This document shows positions 9,760 through 21,679 of a stretch of 64,000 nucleotides of DNA, piece by piece. The notes beneath the pieces are model-generated. The model had not been told where the DNA came from. It made no database searches and worked only from the letters and a program-made list of their open reading frames with translations. The DNA is from Persicaria tinctoria (Eukaryota > Streptophyta > Magnoliopsida > Caryophyllales > Polygonaceae), in NCBI GenBank assembly GCA_037127255.1, contig JBANSL010000004.1, positions 86,820,627-86,884,626 on the forward strand, written 5' to 3'. The position numbers were made by a program, and so were the translations under genes. The stretch's first letter is position 1. Each line of letters starts with the position of its first letter.

Positions 9760-11035
9760 TGTCGTTGATCCATCAAAGTAAACTCAAACTTATAACTAGC
9801 ATAGCAATAAGCAATAGGTCGATCCACAGGGAAATTTGTAATTCAAGTATGATTCAAGTGTCAATTAAGTAACCAAAGAGGGGGGTTTTGAGTGTGAAAG
9901 TTCCGCATTTTATCAAAGCGGATTGATGAAAGCAAAGTAAATGAATTTGGTTTAGACAATTATGAGAAGCAATTCTACCTACAATTTTCCACTTTATTTG
10001 GTTTGAAACGACCCTTGTAACTTCTTCTCGTCCTTTTAAGGTTTCCTATGAATGCCCTTGTCTCGACCTAATATAGTTACTAGTCCAACCAGTCCTAGCA
10101 ACCCTTATCAATCGAACGGTCCCTAAAGAAGGATTTAACCCAATTGATAGCTTTAAGTTCAGAGATTAGCCAAGGTATTTGCAGTCTCTAAAGAGGGATT
10201 TAACAACACATTCAACTTCCTACTCATTCAATTAGTTCAACCAGCCCTAAAGGAACAAGTTTGTCACTTATGTTAAGGTTCACAACCAGGAATCTACAAA
10301 ACCTTAGCGATTAAAGATCTAACTAGTTGATCAGGCAAGATAGAACAAATCAATAAACAATCAAACACGAAGAAGTTGAAGCATTCAAATATAGGAAACA
10401 AGGAACGAGAATTAGAAACTCACAATCAATCCAAATAAAGCTTCAAAATTGTAGGCAGAACAAATGAGTTTAGTTCCTCATGGAAAACGTCGCTCAAATC
10501 TCCAAATTGCCTGATGAACGTAGAATAGAATAGTAGTGAAAATAACATAAATCGGCCTATTATAAGTCTAAGTCGGCCTTGGAACAAAACAATCAAAAAT
10601 AGGGTTTCATTAAACAAAACACGGCGTTGACGACCAATGCGGCGGCCGCGACATATGCTGCGGCTGCGGCATCGGCTGCATCTCCAACCCACGCACAGTT
10701 GCTCTGCTGCGGCCGCGACATACCTGCTACGGTCGCGGCATGTCTCTCCGTCGGCTCTTCTTGCTCGAATCCGCGAGCAGCTCCAAGTATCCTTGCTTCT
10801 TTAATTTAATTCCAATGTCTCTTCCATCTCATCTTCAAGATACTCACATCTCTCTATGGCATTCAGATTCGATCTGCAAAATAAACACAAATTCGCGCAG
10901 AATCCGAATTCTTCCAAAATAATCACGAGATGCAATTTGACTACAAAGTATGAACGAAATGCAACCTAAGTAAACTCAAAATGCCTATAATGGTAAACCC
11001 TATAATGCCTATCTAAGATATGCATTATCATCTGG
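9760..11035. repeat. probable LTR-retrotransposon remnant
   Basis: The stretch contains AATAGGTCGATCCACAGGGA, a succession of TTTAACCC-type phrases and a GC-rich (GCGGCCGCGACATA) segment repeated at 10640 and 10710. In my experience these features are typical of long LTRs or untranslated regions of plant Ty3/gypsy-type elements. No gag-pol, PBS or second LTR was found. An open frame at 10426-10692 on the minus strand is not credible as a gene. Confidence 0.3.
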
Positions 11036-11205
11036 CACTTATTGTTGTTGTTTGTGTTGGACTTATATATTCTATTTTGAAGTTAGGGTACTCGTCAAAT
11101 TGGTTAAACATTTTCTTAAAACTTTAGGGTTATGTACATAAGGGTGAAATAACTAGTAGTTTCATTCACAACAAACAGTCCAATTGGTTATATCGTTTGT
11201 TTGTG

Positions 11206-11316
11206 TTACCATAATACTGAGATATGTTACAATAATAATGTTAATTGTAATGTACATACTTAGATATTTTATTAGGGATTGAATATAATAAACTATTAAT
11301 TTTTTCCTTATAATAT
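11206..11316 (+). repeat. direct repeat, copy 1
   Basis: About 110 bp from GTTACCATAATACTGAGATA to the TTTTTTCCTTATAATA end, nearly identical to 16551-16660 in the same orientation. With the CACTA element removed the two copies would be only about 660 bp apart. Confidence 0.8.
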
Positions 11317-12496
11317 ATATTGTCATTGAAATCAGCAATGGTGATAGGCTTTCACGAATCGACGAAGCGACGAATGGTGTTCAATAGAGAGATAGAGAGA
11401 GAAGATACACTAGTACAAAATTGGCCTAATATCACGGATATTTAGGGCCTAATATCACGGATATAGGCAAATACACGTCCGGGCTTTAGCTCAGTGGGCT
11501 AATAGATAGGGGACTCTAATATCACGGACCAAAAAATGGACACGCCCGGGATATTTAGAGGTGGATTTTTTCAAGCTTCGACCCTAATATCACGGATCAT
11601 ATGTGTTACACGCCCGGGATATTAGGGGTGGGATTTTTTCATGTTGGACCCTAATATCACGGATTATAGGGGACACAACCGGGATATTAGGGTTGGTTTT
11701 TTTTCAGGCATGAGAAAATGTTTTTTATATATCTCGATTTTGAATATCCGGGCTATATGGTTATATCTGATTTTTAATATATTTCTTTTATTTATGCAAT
11801 TGCACCTGTTACACGGGTAAACAATATGCAAGAACATCTGTATCCAAAACCATGACTTTTTAATTGAATCGAAAAATAGAAGAATTCTTCATTACAATCT
11901 AATTGATCCATCACTAAACCAAAGTTGATTCTACTAACTGAAATCATGTGGCATCAAATCAAACTTAGCAAACTAAAGTCAAGTGGAAAGCTTTCAACAT
12001 CAAAATATTTTTGAAAGGAGAAAAATACAGTAATGAATTTAACTACTTTTTTCCACTTCTCTTGATTTCGGCTATTGCATTGTCCCTTTTGTACTCCATT
12101 ACCATGCCTGCACAGGTGAAGACCACTCCAGTGAGTAATTATCAGAAAGTGACCAACAACACATAAAACAGTTAGAGCTGAGAGCCTTTTGTTAATAACT
12201 AATCATATGAAATGCAGTGCTACTTGTGTAAATAAGGCTAAGCAAGTGATATCTTTGATGTGTTTTAGGCGATATAGTGCAAGAAAAAATAATTTCTGAA
12301 CTGACGCGAACGGAAGTTATGTTCTAAATAATATTGATATCATCTCTCAAACTGAAATTTGTTTATATGGATAAAGCCACATTCACAGTAAGCCTCAAGA
12401 AATCCATCCAGAATAGTAAAACTGGTATTAGTTGAGAAGCTCAGGAGAATTTCCTTGGTACAAAGCTATGAGTTGTTTTCTGGAAAATGGTCTTAC

Positions 12497-12643
12497 CACT
12501 TGTAGATCGAGAGATGTTAAGACAGCAACGTTTCCTCTAGGAAAAAGAACCTTCAGGCTGCAAAGTCCATTTGCCACACTAGATTTATAATACGCATCTG
12601 TCAAGTCATATGTGGAAGATCGTCCTTGAATCTTCAACTGAAC
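12497..12643 (-). pseudogene. captured exon, unidentified gene
   Basis: An open 49-codon exon lies between an AACAG acceptor and a GTAAGA donor. It reads VQLKIQGRSSTYDLTDAYYK, SSVANGLCSLKVLFPRGN, VAVLTSLDLQV. Clean phase and conserved-looking composition argue for a real captured exon. I do not recognise the family. A second possible exon on the same strand, about 12110-12050, reads MVMEYKRDNAIAEIKRSG after a TGCAG acceptor and may belong to the same source gene. Confidence 0.5.
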
Positions 12644-14727
12644 CTGTTCAGCAAAGCCTCCAGAAATGAATATGATAGCAGCGGAATATTTTTTTTAGTG
12701 AAATAGAAGAAGAAACAAGACATATCAAATGTATACAATTGCACGTGTACTGGATTACAAAAATGGCATTAAGATAATCTTATAGGTATCTCCACTATCT
12801 AACATTTGCTGACTAGGCTGTTGGTATAAATGCATATACTTGTGTGACTGTGTGGAACCGACTTTTTTCAAACCTTGCCTTTCCTCTTCGAGAAAGTACC
12901 CAAAAAACACCATGCATGAGCTTTCTATGAGCATATACTAGTCATATTTTTTTTCTCCTAATCAACATAGAAATGAGGAAATAGAGCAAACAATAATTCC
13001 TAAGTCCACGGAGATAAGTCTGATTAAGAGAACTACCTCCACATTTTCAGTGTTGAGATTTCTCACAAGTTAAATCCATTTTCCCATTGCACCAACGATG
13101 AACGCACTTTCTATGAGCATACTATAAAAAAAAGACCAATTTCAGTTCTTTATCACAGATCATGTAAGCCAGGAAAAAAAGGCATTATAAATGTACACAC
13201 CATGATATCATCATAATAAAGAAGTGTCATCAAAATAGTACGTGCTCTGAAAGATAAAATCATAAAGCTACGATTTATTTCAATATATATAGAAAATGGA
13301 AAGAGAGAACGACAAATTGATCATGCTCTCGCAATAAGTAGCTCAACATTTACCTCCTCTAGTTTTATAGTGTCCTCATCAGTTGAACCAACGTCTTTAC
13401 CATTTTACAAGCACTAAATCTGCAAATCAATGAATTGGTGTCGCACATGGCAGTAGTACCTAACAAAACAAAAATCAAATAAGTAATTGCCCGATTTAGC
13501 TTGTAACTCCTCTAGTTTTATCTAGCTTAGTGCCATTCAAGAGCTAAACTACCAGATATTAGACTAATAACAAAAATTAATCAAATCAATTGAGATACAT
13601 TTATATAACCTGCAAAACAACTTCACCGAATGATTAACTAGAGGAAGTTGAACCTAATTTAGCTTGCTAGGACTCCATTGACAAGTAATTAGAACAATTC
13701 GTACATTGTTAAGACTGGAATTTATATAATCATTAATTAGTACATGGAAAAGTAATTTACTTATAAGTAAATTGATAACCAGGACAGCTGAATGTAAACA
13801 GAGATGATATTGGCGAGATTTGTTTGGTGAAGATCCTACATTTTGGCCTTAATTAACTCGATCAATTCACTTAAGAGGATCACTAAAACAAACTATCAAA
13901 AGAGGATCTCTGAAACAAACAAGCAACTATCCATATTTACATTCATTCATCCATAGAAGTCTTTAAAAAAGAAAACTATAAAGAAAAAGTGCACCATCAA
14001 CAATACCAAACTATTGGAATGCCATTAAGAGATCTAAATTACAACAAAACTAAAGAAGCATATCAAAGAATGTTAAACCAAGTTGCCACAACCTTAATCT
14101 ATTATGTTTTCATAGGCTCCCACTTTCAAGGCAAATTTAGAAAAACAAAATCCATCATATTATCTCAAAAAATATGAGAAACAAAAACAGAAAGAAATCA
14201 TGTCACCAAACAGATTGGAAAGAATAAATCATAGCAATAAAATAATCAAGTGAGGGGTGGGGGGTGGGGGGGTAAGAGAAAAGCCAATATCATCACAGAA
14301 GAAAGGTGTTTCCTTCTTAATGATTTATATTCTTTCATTTCTGAATATCCTATCAAGTCTTAAGGCTTTGAAATAGCAAGTTTCAATTATCTTAACTATT
14401 CCATGTGCCCTACCAGTTGGTTGCAATAGATTGATTTGTAAATGCTTTCAAATGAGTCGACACTGGCAAATGTAGAACTCCACAAAGAAGAGTACTCCAT
14501 CTAGTGTATGAACCGATAACCCAAGAGAAAGAAAGTGATTCTCAGGATTCAAACATAGAAGTGATGAAAAGGAGATTATCCATTCACCACATAAGAAGAA
14601 ATCATTGGTAGAGAATCTGACCATTAAAAAATTACATGGATACAAGAAAGAAAGACAGAACAAGAAAGCACTGCATAGTACTTCCAAAGAGGGGAAATTA
14701 TGATGATAATCAGCAGAGATTTACAAC

Positions 14728-14827
14728 TAAGATGTGCAATCAGAAGTGGTAATGCAGGCAACAGAGATTTCGTTTCATCTGGCTTTCCTGCAGCGATGTT
14801 TGTAAGACACCAAGCTGCCTCGAGCAA
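14728..14827 (-). pseudogene. IMPA9-like: importin alpha-9-like ARM-repeat exon
   Basis: After a CCAG acceptor the frame reads LEAAWCLTNIAAGKPDETKS, LLPALPLLIAHL. This is one armadillo repeat of the IMPA-9 type of importin alpha, a nuclear import adaptor that binds NLS cargo. The downstream boundary reads CTTAG/TTGT where a GT donor would be expected, so the splice site is mutated. Only this exon is present, about 2.1 kb from the other captured exon and in the same orientation. It has no function by itself. Confidence 0.7.
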
Positions 14828-15299
14828 CTGGAAAATTTATCAAAATTATAATATAATGGGAATGTGAATCATGCATGAATAAGATACTGACTATAGTCTG
14901 TATGAACTATTGAATAATTTTCTCAAGTTTTGAGCAATGTGAGTTCTACTGAATTTTCTCCAAGATATACACGCATATTAGACTAAGTTCTTCGTATCTT
15001 CTGATCAGCGTGCCTTTCTAATATAGAATTTTCTAATGTACCATCCTTTTCCCTACTCGGTATAAGCCTGAAAGTACTCGGGATTCTGAAAGTACTCGGT
15101 ATAAGTCATGTTGTTGTCTTTAGTTTAACGGAAGCTTGAAGAAGAAAATCAGGAGTTTTTTTACCCTAACTACACATTGAATTCAAGAACCGACAATACA
15201 ATCAACAAATAAGATAATAAGCAGTTGCATAACCCTTACTACACATTGAATTCAAGAATCGACAAAACCCTAACTACAGATTGAATTCGAGATGTACTT

Positions 15300-15700
15300 A
15301 CCAAATTAAAACCCTAACTGGAGATTTGCACAATCAGAGGCGGAGGTTGCGAATTGAGGAACGAGACCAGAGCCCACTGTTGCTGGATATTGCAGGCCGG
15401 AGGAGCCGGAGAAGGAAGAGGCACCACAAGCCGGAGGTCGTGAGCGAGGCTGCATGAGATTGCAGGAGTGCGAAGTCGCCAGGAGAGACTGCAGGAGATT
15501 GCAGGAGTGCGAAGACGCCGGCGGCCGGAAGTTAACACAGCGAAATCGCCTCCGGCGAGACCAGAGAGAGAGAGTCGAGGACGGCGAGAGAGGCGAGAGA
15601 GAGACGGTGTGGTGTGTGGGACGAGAGAGGCGAGAACGATGCACTGTGTGGGACGCGAGAGAGACGAACTGAACCCTGGTAAAAAATTAGAAATCACATA
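15300..15700. other. GA-rich segment inside the CACTA element
   Basis: Purine-rich on the plus strand (GAGAGAG, GGCGAGAG), giving overlapping 70-130 aa frames on both strands with no domain. It could be a captured promoter or 5' leader. I see no gene. Confidence 0.4.
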
Positions 15701-15982
15701 ATATCACCCAAATATTCCTTTTTTTCAATCCAGGGTATTTTTCCGGGATATTACATCTAATATCCCGGGCGTGTTTTACATTTTTTTGCCCCGTAATATT
15801 TGATTTTATTACATTTTGGAATCTATCCCTAATATTCCGATTTTCTTTGTTAAAATCCGTGATATTAGGTCTTTACCTATTAAATTTTTATTTTTCCAAC
15901 TTAAAAAGGCCTAAAATCACGGATATATTAGGTCCGTGATATTAGGGTTATGTGATATAATTGAAGATTTGTACTAGTGATA

Positions 15983-16550
15983 CCTCCAGTGTGATCTAGT
16001 GTTTGGAGATTGAGATCGGTCGGATGAATGTGAGAGAGAGAGAGAGAGAGAGGGGGCATGCTTGGGCCGCCAGTTGCAAATCGCTGGCTCGGAGCGCGAA
16101 TCGGAGGAGGAGGCGCCATGGATGGTCGCTCGGAGGTTGAGATCTCAAATCTCCGTCCTCGATCTGCTCGGCCACTGCCATGGCCGCGTACGCCACCGTT
16201 AGATCCAGTGCCGGGTACGCCGCCGTCGTGCACCGATGGGAGAGATTGGAGGGAAGCGACGGCGTCGGAGGCTCAAAGCAGAGAGCGAGGGAGCGGTCGA
16301 GGGAAAGATCTGAAACAAGGAGGAATTTTGTCGAGGGAGAAAAGATCTCTGATTTAGGTTTAGGGGGGCAATTTTGTCCAGAAAAATTTAGGTGGACAAA
16401 GCCTCAATTAAACACACTTGGTGAACACTCTCTCAATATGGCCGAAAATTTACGCCGTAGGCGCAAGGCGCAAATTTTTTCTATTGTATAAAAAGTAATA
16501 TTGTATTACAATAAAGGCAAAATATTGTATCACAATACACAAGCTATTAT
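15983..16550. other. intergenic between CACTA end and direct repeat
   Basis: Contains a (GA)n run at about 16031-16052 and a GC-rich, leader-like segment to about 16350. Open frames on both strands here have no recognisable domain. Confidence 0.4.
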
Positions 16551-16660
16551 GTTACTATAATAATGAGATATGTTATAATAATAATGTTAATTGTAATGTA
16601 CATACTTAGATATTTTATTAGAGATTGAATATAATAAACTATTAATTTTTTCCTTATAAT
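16551..16660 (+). repeat. direct repeat, copy 2
   Basis: Second copy of the 11206-11316 repeat, same orientation, with a handful of substitutions. Confidence 0.8.
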
Positions 16661-16859
16661 ATTTGTCTTTAATTTATTTTTTACCCATTTTTCAAATTTA
16701 TTATTAAAGATGTTAACTTTTAAAAAATAAAAACCATTGAATTAAAGGTATTAATGGAATAATATATGTGAAAATGTCTATTTAATTAAAGAATTTATCT
16801 TGGGATCTATAAACTTAAAAAAATAATGAAAATGGTCTATAAACCCCATTACTGAAGGA

Positions 16860-17784
16860 ATTGTGTCATTTTATTTAATGTGCAGTGAATAAACATGGAA
16901 TAGGACGATTGATAGAGATATACAATCCGATTGTTTTAGACTTTTAGGAGTCACAGTGCTTTGCTAGAAGCCAACTACGATTAATGGAGTTAAACGGTGA
17001 AGTTCATGACTATGATAAACGGGTCCTATGAGGTCACACACTTTGAGTTGATGGGCTGGATTAACGGAATTGATGATTGATTAGTAATATATATACATAT
17101 ATGTTATATATTATTAACAATAAATATTATTTATTTATGAAATAAATAATAAATGTTATTTATTTGTGAAATAACATTACATAAATTGGTTATAGGCATA
17201 CGTAACCTTTTGGCCTTACCTAATTAAAACTCCCAATTAATTTGGATTAATGGGAAAGTTACAAATGGGAAAAGTCATTGCTAATTAAATGAAAATTTGT
17301 TACTTTTCTTGCAAACGGATGAACAAGGAATAAAGGGGCTTGACTCTCTTTACTTATGGGTGTTCAATCAAAATGAATGAGCAAACTAATTTTCTAGAGT
17401 TGCTACCAACAGTAAGAACTAGGAAAGGTAAGAGAAAAAATCAAAAGAGTTGATTTTTCACGTATACATACGCACCAACAACAATAAAAAATCAAGGGGT
17501 TGATTTGGGGTTGTTGTCCAGAGTCATCATCCGAAGCAATTCGATTGCTCGTATTTTGACCTTCGTCCTAGCAGTCGAAGGCAAAGAAGATTTAGACACC
17601 GGGCTCGTGTTTTGAGGCGTTTGTTCTCTTCCGATTCCACCGATTCGATCTGGTTCACGCATCAAGAGGTATCTCCTTTGAAGTTTGAACAATGATTCAT
17701 CTATCGTTTATGCATGAAGCTCCTTGAATTAGATGTGTAGATATGATATGAAATTCCGCTTAACGCATCTAATTATCCTTCAGT
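16860..17784. repeat. possible solo LTR
   Basis: The stretch ends AATTCCGCTTAACGCATCTA followed by ATTATCCTTCA, an ending seen in copia-type LTRs just before the primer-binding site, and has the AT-rich then GC-richer layout of an LTR. No PBS or internal domain follows. Ends and target duplication were not established. Confidence 0.3.
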
Positions 17785-18411
17785 TACCTCTAACTACCCA
17801 ATAATTTTTACTTATATACCGCTCATCTTCACAACATATTGCACAATGGGTTCCGAAACACGTTGCGAAATAGGTTCATTATGTAACCAAACGGGGCCCA
17901 AGGAGGCGGCAAACAAAATGTCCGCAACATGTTGCGGACCTTAATTACTTGGGTATCATTAGACACCGAGGCTATATGTCATTTTGCAACTAGTTCCAGA
18001 ATTCTCATATTAAGCTCTTTTTTTTTTGTCTTCGTTAAATTTTTTTCATCTTCCCGTAAGTGCATCTCAAAGAAGACGATAAATTTCGCAACATGTTGAG
18101 GACTTAGTTCTGTAACATGTTACAGAGTCTTTTCAGCTTGTCCTAAGGACTTATTTGATGCGATTATCCATGCATTTCCGTATAAAACAACCAAATAAAA
18201 ATATATTTAGTTGAGGTAAATGCCAAGCCTTGAACATATGAGACCTTTGGGTTCATGAATCATGAGAAAACCCCATGCCAAATAAAAAAAAAGTATTAAC
18301 AAAGAATAAAATATTAAATAATTAACCAAATCCCGAAATGGCATCGGAGATCATTTGAATTTCGGTTTTTTCTATCCTATGCCATAAGGGCTAAACTAAT
18401 TTAAATCTAAA
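17785..18411. other. intergenic, no gene seen
   Basis: Contains several phrases built on GCAACATGTTGCGGA / TGTAACATGTTACAG (17880-18125), a loose palindromic motif. Nothing coding is recognised. Confidence 0.5.
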
Positions 18412-18427
18412 CCATTTATTTAGATTT

Positions 18428-18613
18428 TTTTTTTAGATCCTTTCCAGTTCAAGTGGGTTTAGCCCACTCTACATCTGGATCGGGTTACTGTAGGCCCATT
18501 AAGGGGTTGACCCTCCCACTCACAAGCGTCTCCATGTTTCCACGGGGATTCGAACTTCGAACCTCGAGGCATGAGATGTAGCCCCATAACCACTACACCA
18601 ACTTGTGATTGGT
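18428..18613 (-). mobile_element. tRNA-derived SINE with 16-bp TSD
   Basis: Read on the minus strand, the element starts with a tRNA-like head. A box A-like GTAGTGGTTATGGGG is followed about 30 nt later by the box B GGTTCGAAGTTCGAATCCC, then a unique body and a short A-rich tail (plus-strand T-run at 18424-18434). It is flanked by a perfect 16-bp target duplication, CCATTTATTTAGATTT, at 18412-18427 and 18614-18629. Length is about 186 bp, in the normal SINE range. Confidence 0.9.
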
Positions 18614-18777
18614 CCATTTATTTAGATTTGAGTTGTTAAGATTTAATCAACTCTATATAGAGTTATTTTGCCAACTGTGTGGGATCTAAAGTGCCTAACG
18701 GGTATATGATAAGACCCTAAATTAGGAAAGATTGTCTACTAAAAAGGGAAGCGACCTTAAGAATCTAATTAAAAAAA

Positions 18778-20040
18778 GGGGGAATTTGTAAAATGTCCAA
18801 AAAAAGTTGTCATATATAATTGGTGAAATATCCACATTTTTGGACAAATTGGTGGAGTGTCCATCTTGCCAATAGCAATTTTATCATTTTGACTATAGCC
18901 TCACTTTTTTTTTTTACATTTTGTCGTGCAAAAATAAGAGTATCTTGTGCATGTGCAAAAATAACCGTATATGAACAAATATGACCCAGATCTTTTTTTT
19001 TTTACATTTTGTCGTGCAAAATAAGAGTATGTTGTGCATGTGCAAAAATAACCGTATGTTTAGCAAATATGACCCAAGCCTAGTTTTTTTTTTAAACATT
19101 TTGTCGTGCAAATATAAGAGTACGTTGTGCAAATTTAATCGTAAGTTGTGCAAATATGACCCAAGTCTAGTGTTTTTTTTTTGTTTTTTTACATTTTATC
19201 ATGCAAATATAAGAGTACGATGTGCAAATATAATCATATGTTGTGCAAAGATAACATTTTATTGTGCAAAATGTAATATTTTTTTTTGTCCGCTTTTTTT
19301 TTCGTTTCAACGCTTTTTGTTGTGCGAAAATAATTTTACGTTGTGCACATATAATAATATGTTGTGCAAATATAACTTTTGTGCAAATGTAAAAATAAAA
19401 ATATAGTAGATGTGAATCACATAATAAAATATATATATATATATATTGTAATTCCCATATTTATGGGGTCATTTTTATAATTTACCACAAATTGCTTCTT
19501 CAACTTCTGTACAGGGAGTGAACAGCCCGAGGACTCATCGATCTCTCGCTCCGGCGCTCGCTCCGCTCGCTGGTTCGCTCGACCTCGATCCGGATCTCGC
19601 TCCCTCGCTCCCTCGCTCGCTCACCGCCTCCGGAGATGTCGACCAGATCCGAATCTGAGCACTTGATCCGCGCTCGCTCGCTTTGGCCTCGACTTCGGCC
19701 TCGCTCCGGTGGAGATCCGGAGGGAAACACAGATCTGGACTCGCTCGCTCGCTCTGCCGCCGCCGCAGCTCCGGCATCGCTCGCTCCGACGTAGATGGAC
19801 AGGTCGGGAGGGAAGGAGATCGCTCCGGCCTCTCTGTCAATCTACCATAGATCTAGTCCCAACGCCACCGCCAAAAGTTCGCCCCCGATCTGTTTGTTTT
19901 GATATCTCCCCCGATCTGTTTGTTTTGATATGTAATCGGAGATCTGATTGAATTAATATATAAAGTGGACAGTTTTTCAATTTGTCCAAAAAGTTTGACA
20001 ATTCACCCATTTGTAAAAAAAAAAGTATGCAAATTTTCTC
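18778..20040. mobile_element. MULE-type element with 9-bp TSD
   Basis: A perfect 9-bp duplication, TTAAAAAAA, flanks the element (18769-18777 and 20041-20049). The ends are inverted and alignable over about 85 bp: the left end has AATTTGTAAAATGTCC and TTTTTGGACAAATTG, and the right end has CAATTTGTCCAAAAAG and GCAAATTTT. A 9-bp TSD with long, diverged terminal inverted repeats is the Mutator-like signature. The A-rich TSD weakens the case slightly. No transposase is present. Cargo: a GTGCAAA-rich tandem array (18903-19395) and a GC-rich CGCTCGCTC segment (19530-19930). Confidence 0.65.
18903..19395. repeat. about 90-bp tandem repeat rich in GTGCAAA
   Basis: Four to five diverged copies of a unit of about 85-95 bp, each with a T-run, ACATTTTGTCGTGCAAA, AATAAGAGTA and AATATGACCCA. 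It lies within the MULE. It generates spurious open frames on both strands. Confidence 0.75.
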
Positions 20041-20343
20041 TTAAAAAAATGCTAAAATAATTAAAATTTTAAAAAAATTCCAAATTGAGGGGTGGACATA
20101 GGTTAGAAAAATCGTTTGAATTTCCAATGAGATCTCCAATCCTTTCTAATAACATTTATTTGGTAAAAAAATAAAAATAAAGAAAAATGATAAAAGCGTG
20201 TGATAAGTTTTTTTTTTTTTGAGCAAGGATTCGAAAATCTTGGATATGGGAGATTATGAGATGCCAACTGATTTTAATTTTAAAGTTGATATCAATTGGT
20301 GGCAGACTGACAGCTATTATTGCAATTTTCGAGGGATTGTGAG

Positions 20344-20757
20344 TAGACCTGTCAAACGGATCATTTGGATCGGGTCACTTCGGATCTTGGGTAAAACGGG
20401 TCTTGAGTTTTCAGGGTTGACTAGAACCGGGTTTCACCGGGTTTCGGGTCATTTCGGGTCGATTTCGGGTTTGTCAATTTTTTCTTTTTTTAAATTAAAA
20501 AAAAGCATGATTTGATAATTTTGCGATAAATTTTAATTATATATATAAAAATTTAATTATATTTAATTATAAATCAACAGGGTCACCGGGTTAATCGGGT
20601 AAATTGGGTCAAAATTACGTGGTCAATCGGGTCACCGGGTCGAAACCCAGATCACCCGAAAAATTTCCGGGTTTTCGGGTTCGGGTCGAAAAAAAATTCC
20701 GGGTCTTGACCCAAAAAATTCCGGGCGGTCGGGTCGGGTTATGTTTTGACAGGTCTA
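20344..20757. mobile_element. hAT-type MITE with 8-bp TSD
   Basis: Terminal inverted repeats TAGACCTGTCAAA (left) and TTTTGACAGGTCTA (right) are flanked by a perfect 8-bp duplication ATTGTGAG (20336-20343 and 20758-20765). The interior is built of CGGGTC/GACCCG phrases that also pair with one another. At 414 bp it has no coding capacity. Confidence 0.92.
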
Positions 20758-20765
20758 ATTGTGAG

Positions 20766-21679
20766 GTATACATAGGAGACACGTGTTTTTTTTTTAGACA
20801 AAATGGTATTCAATTCCATATAAAATGTGGTAAATGTCAAAAAGTAAATTTTTTTGCAAAACTAACAGGTCACCTTGACCTTGTATTGTGGGTTTGGGCG
20901 GGCTTTTTAAAATTTGGAGATTTTGGGAGGGATTTAAGGGATTAGGAAAGGAGAGAGAGGGTTCACATCTTCACAAAATCAAAACTCCAATCTGGCGACT
21001 ACGAGAGAAGAGCGGCGAAGGAGGAGGAGAGAAGCGGAGGAGGCGGCGGATTCCGTTGAGCAATCTGGCGACTGAACCCATTGTCGGTTTTGGTTCTCGA
21101 TTTTGCTTCCCTCGTTGTATCACCAAGAACTTCGCACCGAAGCCATATGTACACCGGCGTGCACTCCCCGTGAGCACGCAACAGTCTCATTTCGCCGATT
21201 CTATCTCGATATGAGTCCCTGAAGTCGCGTTCTTCTTGTTGTTCCATTTTCTTCCCGTTGATTTCTTTCCTAATTCTGTAATCAAATCGTTGGTTGCGAG
21301 CTTCTTGTTCATATCAGGTTCCTCTCTTGCTCTCGCTCTCTCTGGTTCGGATTCAAGTTGAAATTTCATTTCCTTACTCATCGAATCTTCTGCCTAGGGT
21401 TTTTCATGTATCCCTTTCCCGATTATTCTACAAGGTTGTTTATTTAAAGCCATTTGAGATTAATGGGAGCATTTTCTTTCTTCTTTCATTGTAGCACAGA
21501 AAGTATTCGCCTTGATGGATAATAAACAGTTGAACTTTAACCAACCCCTTTATTTGGTTAGACGTGGCGGCTCATCAACTGCTCATCTAGAGGTTGATAG
21601 GAGGAAAACTGCTTTTATTTTACAAGAAGAAAGAAGGGGCATCGAGAGAGGAGGAATCCGACGAAGTTCCTGAGGTAGA
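20766..21679. other. intergenic, leader-like GA-rich segment
   Basis: A purine-rich then CT-rich stretch (20940-21400) resembles a promoter and 5' leader. No coding sequence with a recognisable domain follows. It may be a residue of a lost gene or transposon cargo. Confidence 0.35.

Larger units (their letters stand above)
11408..15979. mobile_element. non-autonomous CACTA transposon with captured exons
   Basis: The left end is CACTAGTACAAA (11408) and the right end is the complement TTTGTACTAGTG (to 15979). Both are flanked by the 3-bp duplication ATA (11405-11407 and 15980-15982). Subterminal repeats typical of CACTA elements are obvious: the phrase TAATATCACGGA occurs at least five times in the first 250 bp, and its complement TCCGTGATATTA recurs near the right end. 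No TnpA/TnpD transposase was recognised in 4.57 kb. Two gene exons with splice sites are inside on the minus strand: an importin-alpha-9-like exon and an unidentified one. Confidence 0.85.

Noticed and set aside
15306..15701. Arg/Ser/Pro-rich frames of 72-127 aa
   Set aside because: Products of GAGA-type repeats, on both strands at once, without homology that I can name.
19500..19840. 76-101 aa Ser/Glu/Arg-rich frames
   Set aside because: Generated by CGCTCGCTC repeats in the MULE cargo.
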